From Bacillota bacterium (GTDB lineage: Bacteria > Bacillota > Clostridia > Lachnospirales > Lachnospiraceae), in assembly GCA_023386315.1 (NCBI GenBank), contig JAEWJZ010000031.1, forward strand, positions 1 through 64,000: a DNA stretch of 64,000 nucleotides, written 5' to 3'. The notes below the pieces were generated by a model. That model searched no databases and was not told the DNA's origin. It saw only the letters and a list, made by a program, of their open reading frames with translations. Position 1 is the stretch's first letter. Every line of letters begins with the position of its first letter. The translations under genes and the position numbers were made by a program. Below, one piece after another: positions 26,589-36,220 of this stretch.

Positions 26589-28550
26589 ATGAAGACAATA
26601 AAAGGCAAACTGTTTTTTGTTATATTTATTTTGTTATTTGCAACCTCAGCAGTCAATGTGATTACAGGAATCAGTGCCAGTTATTACAGTATAACGGAAA
26701 ATACGAAAAGTGACATGAATGCAATGGGAGAAATTGCTGACACTGCATTGGCAGCAGAGATCAGCCTGTTAAAAGAACAGGCACAAAGTCTTGCCAGTCA
26801 GATGGGTGAAGTGCAGTCCGGTGATTTAAGTAAGAAGCTTAATTCCATGGATTCAGCGTTAAAAAACACAAAGTTTAAAGCGCTTGCGGCTGCCGGTCCG
26901 GATGGAAAGTTATTCAGTACGGATAAAACTCTGGATGGGCAGGATTTTTCAGCAAAAAGTTTTTTCACAGACAGTTTAAATGGGAAAACCACTGTTTCCT
27001 CTACGGAAGCTTTGGACAATCAGATGGTATTTTACGTATGTTCTCCCCTGCCCTCTGGATCCGGTGTGGTAATCGGTGTTTTAGACAGTCTTTATTTCAG
27101 CAGGATTATTGAAAATATTGTGATTGGAAAAACGGGTAATGTATTTATGCTGGACAGCACAGGTACCTTCGTTGCCAATAAACGTCCAAATCTGGTTGAG
27201 GAAAGACAAAACTTTATAGAAAAGGCAAAAACAGATTCTTCCCTGGTAAATGCAGCAAAAGTCTATAATAAAATGATAAAAGGGGAAAAGGGAGTAGACC
27301 GGTATGAATATGAGACAGGAGCCAGAATCTGTGCATATGGTCCGGTGAGCAATTCCGACGGCTGGTCCTATGGAGTGGTAGCACCCCTTAAGGAAATGAC
27401 CGCCTCTGTCATTTATACGATTATCCTGCTGCTGGTTTCATCCGGCATTTTAATTATAATCGGCATAATCGCGAGCTTTACACTGGCTAACAGCCTGTCA
27501 AACCCCATAAAGAAAATAACCGGACGGATGGAGCTTTTGGCAAACGGAGATCTGGAAAGCCAGGTTTATATACATAACAGTAAGGATGAGATCGGCATTT
27601 TATCAAGAAGTATTGCTGATATGATAAGTTCCCTTAAATCCTATATTCAGGAAATAGCATATATTTTACAGCAGGTGTCTGCCGGCAACTTAAACGTGTC
27701 ATCTGATGTGGAATACAAAGGTGAATTTATAGAAATACAGACATCGTTAAACCAGATTACGGATCAGTTAAATAATGCATTCAGGGAAATCATTGTTTCC
27801 GCCAGAGAAGTAAACAGCAGCTCAGAGCAGGTGGCGGAATCTTCCCAGCAGTTATCCCAGGGAGCCACAAGGCAGGCCAGTTCTGTGGAAGAAATAGCGG
27901 CTACCATCTCTGATATCTCCCATCACATCAGTTCCAATGCCGCAAATGCAGAAAAAGCCGGAGCAATGTCCCTGCAGGCAGTGAATCAGGTGAGCAGCGG
28001 GCAGCAGGAGATGGATAAACTGGTGAAAGCAATGAATGAGATCAGTGAAACATCAACCGAGATCGGAAAAATCATTAAAGTAGTGGAAGATATTGCTTTT
28101 CAGACCAATATTCTTGCTCTGAATGCAGCTGTGGAGGCTGCCAGAGTAGGAGAGGCCGGAAGAGGATTTGCAGTAGTGGCAGATGAAGTACGGAACCTGG
28201 CAGGAAAAAGTGCGGATGCAGCCAGGGATACGTCGGCTTTGATTGAAAAATCCATTGAGGCCGTGAAAAACGGAAATGAAATTGCCTTAGAAACCTCACA
28301 TTCTCTGGAGCAGATTGTAAAGAGTACACAGGAGGTTTCCCAATTAATCAATGAAATATCAGGCAGTTCCTCAGAACAGTCCGAGGCAGTATCTCAATTA
28401 AAGGTCGGCATAGAGCAGGTTTCCGGAGTGGTACAGTCCAATGCTGCCACTGCAGAGGAAAGTGCAGCGTATGCCCAGGAGCTGTCCGGGCAATCCTTAA
28501 TCATGACAAATCTGGTTTCCAAATTTGAGTTAACGGACGAAAACAAATAA
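26589..28550 (+). CDS. methyl-accepting chemotaxis protein
   Basis: 653 aa. Transmembrane helix 1 ([18 protein letters not shown]), an extracellular dCache ligand domain to about residue 275, helix 2 ([19 protein letters not shown]), a HAMP domain and a second HAMP-like segment ([16 protein letters not shown]), then the cytoplasmic signalling domain. Its hairpin tip has the highly conserved [24 protein letters not shown] type sequence, here with [14 protein letters not shown], near residue 500. Methylation-type Glu/Gln pairs are present. It relays ligand occupancy to CheA/CheW, which are not encoded here. Confidence 0.94.
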   Translation: MKTIKGKLFFVIFILLFATSAVNVITGISASYYSITENTKSDMNAMGEIADTALAAEISLLKEQAQSLASQMGEVQSGDLSKKLNSMDSALKNTKFKALAAAGPDGKLFSTDKTLDGQDFSAKSFFTDSLNGKTTVSSTEALDNQMVFYVCSPLPSGSGVVIGVLDSLYFSRIIENIVIGKTGNVFMLDSTGTFVANKRPNLVEERQNFIEKAKTDSSLVNAAKVYNKMIKGEKGVDRYEYETGARICAYGPVSNSDGWSYGVVAPLKEMTASVIYTIILLLVSSGILIIIGIIASFTLANSLSNPIKKITGRMELLANGDLESQVYIHNSKDEIGILSRSIADMISSLKSYIQEIAYILQQVSAGNLNVSSDVEYKGEFIEIQTSLNQITDQLNNAFREIIVSAREVNSSSEQVAESSQQLSQGATRQASSVEEIAATISDISHHISSNAANAEKAGAMSLQAVNQVSSGQQEMDKLVKAMNEISETSTEIGKIIKVVEDIAFQTNILALNAAVEAARVGEAGRGFAVVADEVRNLAGKSADAARDTSALIEKSIEAVKNGNEIALETSHSLEQIVKSTQEVSQLINEISGSSSEQSEAVSQLKVGIEQVSGVVQSNAATAEESAAYAQELSGQSLIMTNLVSKFELTDENK

Positions 28551-28564
28551 AAACGTGTTTTTTA

Positions 28565-28598
28565 GCCCATGACACCATTCGTGTCACGGGCTTTTTTT
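28565..28598 (+). terminator. rho-independent terminator after the chemoreceptor
   Basis: GCCCATGACAC (28565-28575) pairs with GTGTCACGGGC (28581-28591), one A-C mismatch, followed by seven T. Confidence 0.87.
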
Positions 28599-28690
28599 CT
28601 TTGTTACGCCAGGTGTCTTGCATATTTCTGCATAATAGAGGATTATAGGAAAAAGGAATAAAGAATATAAAAGCAGGAGGAATTATAAGA

Positions 28691-29524
28691 ATGGCTTCAA
28701 TTGCAACAGAATTTTTTAAGGTTGTTTTCTTAGGAATTGTGGAAGGAATTACGGAATGGCTGCCGATCAGCAGTACCGGTCATATGCTCCTTGTGGATCA
28801 GTTTTTACAGATCAATGCCAGCGGAAACTTTAAGGAAATGTTTTTTGTTATGATTCAGCTGGGAGCAATTCTGGCTGTAGTGATTTTGTTTTGGAATAAG
28901 ATGTTTCCCTTCCAGTGGAGTGATAAAAACAGACCTTTCCTTATAAAAGAAACGTTTCTAATCTGGATAAAGGTAGTGATTGCATGTGTGCCCGGAGCAA
29001 TTGTGACAATCCTTTTTGATGATTATATCGATGCCCGGTTTCAGACTCCAGGTGTTATTGCGGCAGCCCTGATTTTTTATGGAGCCGCCTTTATACTGAT
29101 TGAAAACTGGAATAAAAAACGGACACCTGCCGTAACAAAAATAGCAGATATCAATTACAGCACAGCATTTATCATCGGGTTATTTCAGGTGCTTTCCATT
29201 GTCCCCGGCACTTCACGTTCCGGTGCGACCATAATTGGTGCGCTGCTCATTGGAGTATCCCGCACGGCTGCAGCTGAATTTACATTTTTCATGGCAGTTC
29301 CTGTAATGTTTGGTTTAAGTGCCATAAAGATATTGAAATTTGGCCTGTCATTTACAGGGGAGGAACTCTTTATTCTGGTGTCTGGCATGACGGTTGCGTT
29401 TATTGTGTCAATACTTGTTATAAAATTTCTGATGAGTTATATAAAGAAACATGATTTTAAGGTTTTTGGCTGGTACCGCATTATTCTTGGTATTTTGGTT
29501 TTTCTTTATTTTTCAGTAAGATAA
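28691..29524 (+). CDS. uppP: undecaprenyl-diphosphatase
   Basis: 277-aa integral membrane enzyme of the BacA/UppP family. It removes one phosphate from undecaprenyl diphosphate to recycle the lipid carrier of cell-wall synthesis and can raise bacitracin tolerance. The catalytic Glu-rich motif is GIVEGITEWLPISSTGHMLL near residues 17-36 and the PGTSRSGATIIGALLIG loop is near 172-188. AGGAGG precedes the start. It is monocistronic between two terminators/promoters. Confidence 0.95.
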   Translation: MASIATEFFKVVFLGIVEGITEWLPISSTGHMLLVDQFLQINASGNFKEMFFVMIQLGAILAVVILFWNKMFPFQWSDKNRPFLIKETFLIWIKVVIACVPGAIVTILFDDYIDARFQTPGVIAAALIFYGAAFILIENWNKKRTPAVTKIADINYSTAFIIGLFQVLSIVPGTSRSGATIIGALLIGVSRTAAAEFTFFMAVPVMFGLSAIKILKFGLSFTGEELFILVSGMTVAFIVSILVIKFLMSYIKKHDFKVFGWYRIILGILVFLYFSVR

Positions 29525-29546
29525 AACTCAATTTCTCATTTCTCTG

Positions 29547-29577
29547 TTGACTCTGACACGGTGTCAGGGGTTATGGT
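29547..29577 (+). promoter_or_regulatory. MerR-type promoter with operator dyad between -35 and -10
   Basis: TTGACT (29547-29552) and TATGGT (29572-29577) are separated by 19 bp, longer than the usual 17, and the spacer holds the inverted repeat CTGACACGGTGTCAG (29553-29567). This is the signature of MerR-activated promoters, in which the regulator untwists an over-long spacer. The promoter ends 22 bp before the UvrA-fusion gene. The MerR protein encoded at 34268-35092 is the obvious candidate activator. Confidence 0.78.
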
Positions 29578-29599
29578 CGGTTTGAAAGGAGAGTGAAAA

Positions 29600-32500
29600 A
29601 TGGATTCGATATCATTCTTAAAACAGAGCATAATCACTGATCCCGGTTCATTAAAACATTATTATGAAGTGCTGCCAAAGGAAGCCTCCCAGTTGCTCGC
29701 CACCGTCAGGGGGTTAATAATTCATGGAGATCTTGGAGGGCTTTATGGCATTACCTTTGGCAGAAATCAGGCAAAGGAAGAATTGCTGCGGACAGTACCT
29801 CAAATGCTTGAAAAACTGCTGGAAATTGATCCGGGGCCATTGTCCTGCATTCGTCCTCCCAAGCGTCGTCTGGTTGGGATGTGCCGGGACTACGCATTGC
29901 TTTTTGTGTCTTTTTTAAGACATAAAGGCTATCCTGCCAGAGTTCGGTCAGGCTTTGCCGGTTATTTTCAAAGTGAAATGCCATATGAAGATCACTGGCT
30001 GGCTGAATATTATTATGCAGAAGAACAACGCTGGGTAAGGGTAGATGTACAGCTGGATGAAATTCAGAGAAAATATTACGGCATCCCGTTTGATGTCCAG
30101 GATATGTCTTCAGACGCAGGTTATATCCTGGGTGGAGAGGCCTGGCTGCAATGCAGATCAGGAGTAAAGCACCCCGAAGAGTTTGGTTACAATAAAAACT
30201 GGAAGGGCTGGCATTCTGTAAAAGGAAACCTGCTTCATGATTTTAACAGTCTGCTGGGTATGGAGCTTCTTCCATGGGATTTATGGACAGAATTAAGCCT
30301 TAAAAAATATGGTGATTTAAGCAGGCAGGAAAAAGAGTTACTGGATGAAATGGCGGAAATTACAGTCAGAGCGGATTGCTCCGGTAAAGAGCTGTCCTCT
30401 TTATGCCAGCGTATGCCTGGTCAATATATGAAGGCAATCCAGTCCAAGCTTCGGTTATTGAAAATCGGGAAACAGGAGGAGGTTTCTGATCCGGATTTGC
30501 TGGAACCAAAGCTTTCTTTATTGTCATTTGATAAGAATGAACAGATACCTTTGTCATTGAAAAAAAATGAACCGTTCCTGGAGATAAAAGGCTGCCGCCA
30601 GAACAACTTAAAAAACATTCATATATCCATCCCCAGGGAAAAACTGACTGTTATTACAGGGGTGAGCGGAAGCGGAAAATCTTCCCTGGCATTTGATACG
30701 ATCTATGCAGAGGGAAGGCGCCGTTATTTAGGAACCATGTCAAACGCGGCACAGATGCAGGAGATGATTGAAAAGCCTGACTTTGATTCCATACAGGGTC
30801 TTACGCCCACAATTGCCATTGAACAGAAAAAAGGAAGTTTAAATCCCCGTTCAACAGTTGGAACCCTGACTGGGATTTCCGATCAGCTGCGGATGCTCTT
30901 TGTATCAATCGGTACGCCTTATTGTCCATACTGCAGAGTACCAGTGAAGAAAGACAGCAAAAACAAAAACCGCTGTCCGTCGTGCGGACATCTTTTTGAA
31001 AAACTTACCGTATCCTCCTTTAATGCCAATACTCACGCAGGCGCATGTCATGAATGCAATGGGCTGGGAGTTTTATACCAGGCGGATCCTGACAGAATTG
31101 TGGAAGATGAAAATCTGTCCGTTCTTGATGGTGCGACTTCCTACTTTGGGAAGCTCAGGGGGAAAAAACCGACAGGGAACTGGATGGCAGGGGAATTATT
31201 TGCCATAGCAGCGGATCAGGGCATTGATTTAGAGGTTCCGTGGAAGGATCTGCCGGGAGAGTTTAAACATGCACTGTTTTACGGGACAGGAGAAAAGATA
31301 TACCGGTACTCCTATAATTCCGGAGGGCGGAATACAGAAATAAGAAGACCTGCGGCAGGTGTCCTTGCACATATAAACCGGCTGTTTCGGGAAGCAAGAA
31401 CAGAGAATAATCCACAGATCCAATATATGCGCAAAATTCCCTGTCCCGTCTGCAATGGAGAATTATTATGTATAGAGGCACGCTATACCACTATTTTGGG
31501 CTATCGTTTTCCAGAACTGTCAAAGCTTCCTGCCAATAGACTGCTGGACTTTAGTTCCACTTTGGAAAACTGCCTTCCAGAACAGCAGAAAGAGCGGGCA
31601 GCAGAGGTTCTGCGGGAAATCAGGATAAGAATTCTGTATCTTATTAAGGTCGGTCTTCCATATCTGACACCTGGCCGTACAGCTCCCACTCTATCCGGAG
31701 GTGAGCTTCAGCGGGTGCGGTTGTCTGGCCAGCTGTTAAATGAATTAACCGGTCTTACCTATATTTTAGATGAACCCTCCATAGGTCTTCATAAAAGAGA
31801 CCATCATCTGATGATTGAAACATTAAAGAGTTTAAGAGATAAAGGAAATACGGTGATTGTAGTAGAGCACGACAGGGATACGATGCTGAGTGCGGATTAT
31901 TTAATTGATATGGGGCCCGGAGCAGGAGTATACGGCGGTGAAGTGGTGGCTGCAGGAAGGGTTGACCAGATAGAGATGAATCCTTTGTCAGTGACCGGCC
32001 ATTTTTTAAGGGAAGGCGGGGGTAAACGCATAACATCTCCCATAACGCCCTGGGAATGGCTTGTTATTAAAGAATGCACAGGAAACAATTTGAAACATGT
32101 AACTGCCCGTATTCCCCTTCACGTAATGTGCTGCCTGACAGGGGTAAGCGGGTCTGGAAAAAGCTCCCTGATTTTCGGCTCCCTGATTCCGGCTTTACAA
32201 AAAGCATTCAGGTGCCGGGGGAAAGCGTTTCCCATCAGTCAGTCACTGACTGGCTATGAGAATATAAGCGGACTTAGTATGATGGATCAGAGCCCCATTG
32301 GAAAATCCTCCCGGTCCACGCCAGCCACCTATATGGGTGTTTGGGATTTTATACGTGCTCTGTATGCAAAACAGCCGGAAGCGGCAGAGTATGAATTAGA
32401 GGAAAGCCATTTCAGTTTCAATTCAAAAGACGGACAATGTCCCCACTGCCAGGGACTTGGGCAGATAAAAATCGCTTTTCAGTATATGGCGGATCATTAC

Positions 32501-33046
32501 GTCACCTGTCCCGAATGTAAGGGCAGCCGGTATCAGGAGCGGATACTTGAGGTCCTGTATCAGGGAAAAAGCATTGGAGATGTTCTGAATATGGATATTT
32601 CCCAGGCAATTCCTTTCTTTTCCAATATCCCGGAGATTGAAGAAAAGCTGGCTGTGCTTGATGAAGTCGGGCTCTCTTATCTGAAACTGGGACAGAATAC
32701 CCTTTCTCTAAGCGGGGGAGAATCCCAGCGTTTAAAATTAGCCAGAGAGCTGGGAACAAAACAGAAAAAGCACATGCTTTATGTTCTTGATGAACCTTCC
32801 ACAGGTCTGCATTTCCAGGATATTGAAAGATTGCTGAAGATTTTTAACAGACTGACTGCAAAAGGGCATTCGCTCCTTATTATTGAACATAATATGGAAA
32901 TCATAAAGGCGGCAGACTGGATCATAGATATGGGGCCGGAAGGGGGAGAAAAAGGAGGACAGATTATTGCAGAAGGCACACCGGAGGAGATCAGAAAGAG
33001 TACAGACAGCATAACCGGTCAGTATCTGGACGGGGGTGTCTTATGA
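29600..33046 (+). CDS. transglutaminase-like domain fused to a UvrA-type ATPase
   Basis: 1148 aa in one frame. Residues 1 to about 260 form a transglutaminase-like domain with a plausible Cys-His-Asp triad: Cys95 in LVGMCRDYALLF, His132 in YEDHWLAEY and Asp149 in WVRVDVQLDE. From about residue 325 to the end is a UvrA: Walker A GVSGSGKSSLAFDTIYAEG near 354, zinc finger cysteines in CPYCRV and CPSCGHLF near 440-465, signature LSGGELQRVRLSGQL, a second Walker A GVSGSGKSSLIFG, a second zinc finger (CPHCQGLG, CPECKGSRY) and LSGGESQRLKLARELG. The UvrA half (about 825 residues) is shorter than housekeeping UvrA and resembles the UvrA2/DrrC class linked to drug tolerance. Coupled to an MFS exporter by a 4-bp overlap. 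Confidence 0.9.
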   Translation: MDSISFLKQSIITDPGSLKHYYEVLPKEASQLLATVRGLIIHGDLGGLYGITFGRNQAKEELLRTVPQMLEKLLEIDPGPLSCIRPPKRRLVGMCRDYALLFVSFLRHKGYPARVRSGFAGYFQSEMPYEDHWLAEYYYAEEQRWVRVDVQLDEIQRKYYGIPFDVQDMSSDAGYILGGEAWLQCRSGVKHPEEFGYNKNWKGWHSVKGNLLHDFNSLLGMELLPWDLWTELSLKKYGDLSRQEKELLDEMAEITVRADCSGKELSSLCQRMPGQYMKAIQSKLRLLKIGKQEEVSDPDLLEPKLSLLSFDKNEQIPLSLKKNEPFLEIKGCRQNNLKNIHISIPREKLTVITGVSGSGKSSLAFDTIYAEGRRRYLGTMSNAAQMQEMIEKPDFDSIQGLTPTIAIEQKKGSLNPRSTVGTLTGISDQLRMLFVSIGTPYCPYCRVPVKKDSKNKNRCPSCGHLFEKLTVSSFNANTHAGACHECNGLGVLYQADPDRIVEDENLSVLDGATSYFGKLRGKKPTGNWMAGELFAIAADQGIDLEVPWKDLPGEFKHALFYGTGEKIYRYSYNSGGRNTEIRRPAAGVLAHINRLFREARTENNPQIQYMRKIPCPVCNGELLCIEARYTTILGYRFPELSKLPANRLLDFSSTLENCLPEQQKERAAEVLREIRIRILYLIKVGLPYLTPGRTAPTLSGGELQRVRLSGQLLNELTGLTYILDEPSIGLHKRDHHLMIETLKSLRDKGNTVIVVEHDRDTMLSADYLIDMGPGAGVYGGEVVAAGRVDQIEMNPLSVTGHFLREGGGKRITSPITPWEWLVIKECTGNNLKHVTARIPLHVMCCLTGVSGSGKSSLIFGSLIPALQKAFRCRGKAFPISQSLTGYENISGLSMMDQSPIGKSSRSTPATYMGVWDFIRALYAKQPEAAEYELEESHFSFNSKDGQCPHCQGLGQIKIAFQYMADHYVTCPECKGSRYQERILEVLYQGKSIGDVLNMDISQAIPFFSNIPEIEEKLAVLDEVGLSYLKLGQNTLSLSGGESQRLKLARELGTKQKKHMLYVLDEPSTGLHFQDIERLLKIFNRLTAKGHSLLIIEHNMEIIKAADWIIDMGPEGGEKGGQIIAEGTPEEIRKSTDSITGQYLDGGVL

Positions 33047-34227
33047 GCAGAAAGTTAAATGATACCTGGCAGTACAGGCTTACAATCTATCTGGTGAGCC
33101 AGGGGATTTCACTTTTTGGATCCTCAATAGTCTCTCTTGCCATCATCTGGTATGTGACATTAAAAACCCAATCGGCATTTGCTGTGACAGGTGTAACGCT
33201 TACAACCTTTCTTCCCCAGGCAGTGGTAATGCTTTACGGAGGAGTGCTGGCTGACCGGTATCCGTTAAAAAAGATTGTGATTTTAAGTGATTTTATGATT
33301 GCACTGTCAACTCTGGTACTTGCTGCTATTTTCATAACAGGCAAAGACAGCATTTTTTGGATTTTCTTCTTTCACACACTGCGTTCATTGGGGGCAGGGA
33401 TTCAGCTTCCCGCCTCTAAAAGTATTCTGCCCCGGATTGTGCCGGAACAGGCTCTGATTCGTGCAAACAGCTTAAATACCGGAATCTGGAGCTTGATTCA
33501 GCTTGTGTCACCGGGAATTGGCGGGCTTGTGATGAATGCAATGGATATGGAAGCTGTTTTTCTGATTGATGTGGGAACTGCTGCAGTGAGTATATCGCTT
33601 CTGTTTTTGTTAGAATTGCCTGAATGGAATCGGAAGCAGGAGATGGAGAATACAAAAGAAAGACTGATACAGGGATTCTGGTATATTATGAAATCCAGGT
33701 CTTTGAAACGGTGTCTGTTTCTTTATTCTGTTTTTCAGTTTCTGGTGGTACCGGCCTCCCAGCTCACTCCGCTTTTAGCTTCTTCCCATGCAGGCAGGGA
33801 GGTGTGGATGCTCAGCGTTATGGAGACGTCATTTTCTGTGGGAGCTTTGACAGTCAGCATTCTTATGGCTTACAGTAAGAGTTCATTTTTTCCGTTCCGG
33901 ATGATCGGAGTGTCATCCGCGGTTTTTGGCATCACCATGATTTTGCTTCTGCCTGCCCGGGGAATTTTATTGTTTGCTGTTCTCATGTGTGTGATGGGGG
34001 CCGGAAGTCCACTTTATTATACCCCTCTGATTACTTATATTCAGGAACATACACAGGAGAACTATATGGGGCGCACCTTTTCCTTTGTAGATTTGTTATC
34101 TACTCTGGCAATGCCGCTGGGAATGGTGGTATTTGGACCTCTTGCATCAGTCAGTATACTTATGTCCTTTGCAATTCCAGGAACCCTTCTGATTATCCTT
34201 GGAATGTGGATTATTAAAAATATGTGA
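33043..34227 (+). CDS. major facilitator superfamily transporter
   Basis: 394 aa with about 12 hydrophobic segments. The loop 2-3 MFS motif is GGVLADRYPLKKIVILSD near residue 66, followed by TM regions such as ALSTLVLAAIFITG and FFHTLRSLGAGIQLPASK. It resembles the MFS-3/enterobactin-exporter and macrolide-efflux group. Being cotranscribed with the UvrA fusion behind a MerR promoter, it is likely an exporter of a DNA-damaging or otherwise toxic compound (inference). The start overlaps the UvrA stop by 4 bp (ATGA). Confidence 0.88.
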   Translation: MSRKLNDTWQYRLTIYLVSQGISLFGSSIVSLAIIWYVTLKTQSAFAVTGVTLTTFLPQAVVMLYGGVLADRYPLKKIVILSDFMIALSTLVLAAIFITGKDSIFWIFFFHTLRSLGAGIQLPASKSILPRIVPEQALIRANSLNTGIWSLIQLVSPGIGGLVMNAMDMEAVFLIDVGTAAVSISLLFLLELPEWNRKQEMENTKERLIQGFWYIMKSRSLKRCLFLYSVFQFLVVPASQLTPLLASSHAGREVWMLSVMETSFSVGALTVSILMAYSKSSFFPFRMIGVSSAVFGITMILLLPARGILLFAVLMCVMGAGSPLYYTPLITYIQEHTQENYMGRTFSFVDLLSTLAMPLGMVVFGPLASVSILMSFAIPGTLLIILGMWIIKNM

Positions 34228-34231
34228 CAAA

Positions 34232-34260
34232 GGCGGGGCTGCTTATTTTGCAGCCCCGCC
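34232..34260. terminator. convergent terminator hairpin
   Basis: GGCGGGGCTGC (34232-34242) and GCAGCCCCGCC (34250-34260) form a perfect 11-bp GC-rich stem with a TTATTTT loop, between two convergent genes. The T tail is short on both strands, so it may act as a weak bidirectional terminator. Confidence 0.7.
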
Positions 34261-34267
34261 TTCCGGC

Positions 34268-35092
34268 CTATAGTTCCATAAGAGGAATCTGTATTTCTGT
34301 TAAATATTCTTCCGGGTTATCCGTATCCTGATGGTCAATAATGGTGATCTGCCGGGTGGGCGCCCCCATGGCACAGGGCTGGTTTTCATCAAGCCATCCG
34401 GCAAAGGAAAGATAAGCTCCCGCTAAATTTTCATATGGGCCATAGACCATCATGCCTGCCATCTTAGGGACTGGTTCAAGGGTGCGGCAGGTAAAAGCCC
34501 CCCTGCTCTTTTCTAAACGTCTGACGATCAGACAGACCTCCATATCAATTCCCGAATCTGAATATTCCTCATCATGATAAATGGCAATACCGTTTTGACG
34601 GCTTTTATCGTATTCAATATGTTCCCTGGAGACAAAGTCCATCAGTTCCTCCCAAAGCTGTCCTTCCTCGTAATAATTTTCCACCTTTTTACGGAGGGAG
34701 ATAACGGGATACGAGGGCACTGATTTAACGGTTACATTGCAATACTGGTTAAGTTCATTGCATTGTATCTGGGCAACGGCCTGATGGATCTGTTCAATGC
34801 GCTGCTTCTCCAGTTCAATCATCTTCTCCATATTCTGTATTTTCTCTTCCAGCCGGCGGATCAGATAGCTGTCATTCCAGTTATACAGAAGTTCCTTTGT
34901 TTCGCCTACTCCAAAACTGAGTTCACGCAGCATGACAATTTTCTGCAGAAGTGGCACCTGTTTCGCAGAGTACATGCGGTATCCGGTAACAGGATCTCTA
35001 TAGCAGGGCTTTAGTAACCCCTGGTTTTCATAATAGCGCAGCATTCGCACCGATACATGGGTCAGTTTTGAAAAATCACCGATTCGAAGCAT
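34268..35092 (-). CDS. MerR-family regulator with GyrI-like effector domain
   Basis: 274 aa. The N-terminal MerR helix-turn-helix is MLRIGDFSKLTHVSVRMLR, then YYENQGLLKP and the second-wing YRMYSAKQVPLL. A coiled-coil dimer helix covers about residues 70-115 (RRLEEKIQNMEKMIELEKQR). The C-terminal domain (120-274) has the GyrI/SOUL-type layout with VISLRKKVENYYEEGQLWEEL and an ending that includes YLTEIQIPL, as in BltR/BmrR-like drug sensors. It is convergent with the UvrA-fusion/MFS operon, whose promoter has a MerR-type 19-bp spacer, so it likely activates it on binding a drug. The link is inference. Confidence 0.9.
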   Translation of the reverse strand: MLRIGDFSKLTHVSVRMLRYYENQGLLKPCYRDPVTGYRMYSAKQVPLLQKIVMLRELSFGVGETKELLYNWNDSYLIRRLEEKIQNMEKMIELEKQRIEQIHQAVAQIQCNELNQYCNVTVKSVPSYPVISLRKKVENYYEEGQLWEELMDFVSREHIEYDKSRQNGIAIYHDEEYSDSGIDMEVCLIVRRLEKSRGAFTCRTLEPVPKMAGMMVYGPYENLAGAYLSFAGWLDENQPCAMGAPTRQITIIDHQDTDNPEEYLTEIQIPLMEL

Positions 35093-35112
35093 GGGTTCAC
35101 CTCCATGACACC

Positions 35113-35141
35113 AGTATACGAAGTGTTTTATTATACTTCAA
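35113..35141 (-). promoter_or_regulatory. promoter of the MerR regulator gene
   Basis: On the minus strand TTGAAG (35141-35136), 17-bp spacer, TATACT (35118-35113), 20 bp before the start codon. The spacer has normal length, unlike the promoter at 29547. An imperfect dyad GAAGT/ACTTC overlaps the -35 region. Confidence 0.6.
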
Positions 35142-35160
35142 GTACATTTTTATAAATTCC

Positions 35161-35961
35161 CTATACTCCTTTCCGGTAGGAATACATCCCCAGCCGGTTG
35201 TTAGTGATGTACATAATGGGAATGAGCAGTTTTTTCATGCCGGGAAGCAGATACTTCATGGCTTCTGTAAAATTAATCAGTCCCGTCTGCTTTATATCAG
35301 GGCAGAGTCTGGTGACTTCACTGCCATTTGTTACACCCCAGTTAAACTGGGCATTCGTCTTTTTTAACGTATCATGCATGCCGGATTTATTGACAAGACC
35401 TTTATATAGGAGGTCAAACTGGGCATCAAAGGAATGAAAGCCTGCAGTTAAAATATGAAGGAATTCTTTTATATCATCTTCCTTTAAATACATCAGCATG
35501 CCTTCAGAAACGATTAAAAGCCTTCCCTCCCCGGGGTTCACTTCATGAGGCCAGGTTGGGTCTAATGCGGATTTTGCAATATCAACCACCCGGTCATTTT
35601 CCTCAAAAAACACCTTCCTTTGGGCAATGACTTCCGGAAAATCCAGATTATACCAGCGGATGCGACCGTTATCCACTCTTGAAAAACGGGTATCCAGCCC
35701 GCAGCCTACGGAAACTATGGTGCAGTCCGGATACCTGTTTATATAGTTTCGTACCTGCTCATCCATAATTTTTGCCCGTGCCAGAACACCATAGTAAGAC
35801 ATGGTGCCACTGTCAAACTTGTGAAAATCATAATCCAGCTGTTTTACCATTTCAGCAGCCTTGGTATCATGAAGGACGGATGTCGGGCTGGCTGAGTCCT
35901 TCGCCCGGATATAGAGTGTAATCAGCAAAGTTTCCATTACACCTGTAAGTTGTAACGACAT
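35161..35961 (-). CDS. class I SAM-dependent methyltransferase (LCM/PPM-like family)
   Basis: 266 aa. The SAM-binding motif I is TIVSVGCGLDTRFSRVDNG near residue 81, followed by WYNLDFPEVIAQRKVFF near 103 (acidic loop) and RLLIVSEGMLMYLKEDDI near 145. This order is characteristic of the leucine-carboxyl-methyltransferase-like family that includes O-methyltransferases of secondary metabolism (Tcmp-like). Substrate unknown. It has its own promoter with an operator palindrome at 35984-35999, so expression is regulated. Confidence 0.85.
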   Translation of the reverse strand: MSLQLTGVMETLLITLYIRAKDSASPTSVLHDTKAAEMVKQLDYDFHKFDSGTMSYYGVLARAKIMDEQVRNYINRYPDCTIVSVGCGLDTRFSRVDNGRIRWYNLDFPEVIAQRKVFFEENDRVVDIAKSALDPTWPHEVNPGEGRLLIVSEGMLMYLKEDDIKEFLHILTAGFHSFDAQFDLLYKGLVNKSGMHDTLKKTNAQFNWGVTNGSEVTRLCPDIKQTGLINFTEAMKYLLPGMKKLLIPIMYITNNRLGMYSYRKGV

Positions 35962-35983
35962 ATTATAGTACCCCCTTTATGGT

Positions 35984-36039
35984 TAGTTATAGCTAACTAT
36001 ATTGGCTTTAACTATACGCTTCCAGATTAATGGTGTCAA
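35984..36039 (-). promoter_or_regulatory. promoter and operator palindrome of the methyltransferase gene
   Basis: On the minus strand TTGACA (36039-36034), 17-bp spacer, TATAGT (36016-36011), a near-consensus promoter. About 12 bp downstream is TAGTTA TAGC TAACTA (35984-35999), a perfect inverted repeat with a 4-bp centre, positioned to block transcription. The repressor is not identified; no obvious one is adjacent. Confidence 0.7.
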
Positions 36040-36074
36040 GTATAAAGTTTTAAAATTATTTATAAAAGATTCAG

Positions 36075-36103
36075 TTGTAATTTGAGTGTTCATTTATTAA
36101 AAT
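36075..36103 (+). promoter_or_regulatory. candidate promoter of the CheY/CheC/GGDEF operon
   Basis: TTGTAA (36075-36080), 17-bp spacer, TAAAAT (36098-36103). It is 257 bp before the first gene, so the transcript would have a long leader holding the hairpins at 36221-36272. Confidence 0.45.
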
Positions 36104-36220
36104 AGAAACAGTAAAAATAGTCAGCATTATGATTATAAAAAAATTATGGAAGGTTTGACGATCAATAGAAGTTATTTAAAATAAAAATCTGCCTTCCATG
36201 GCTGCTGTATTAGTAATAAT

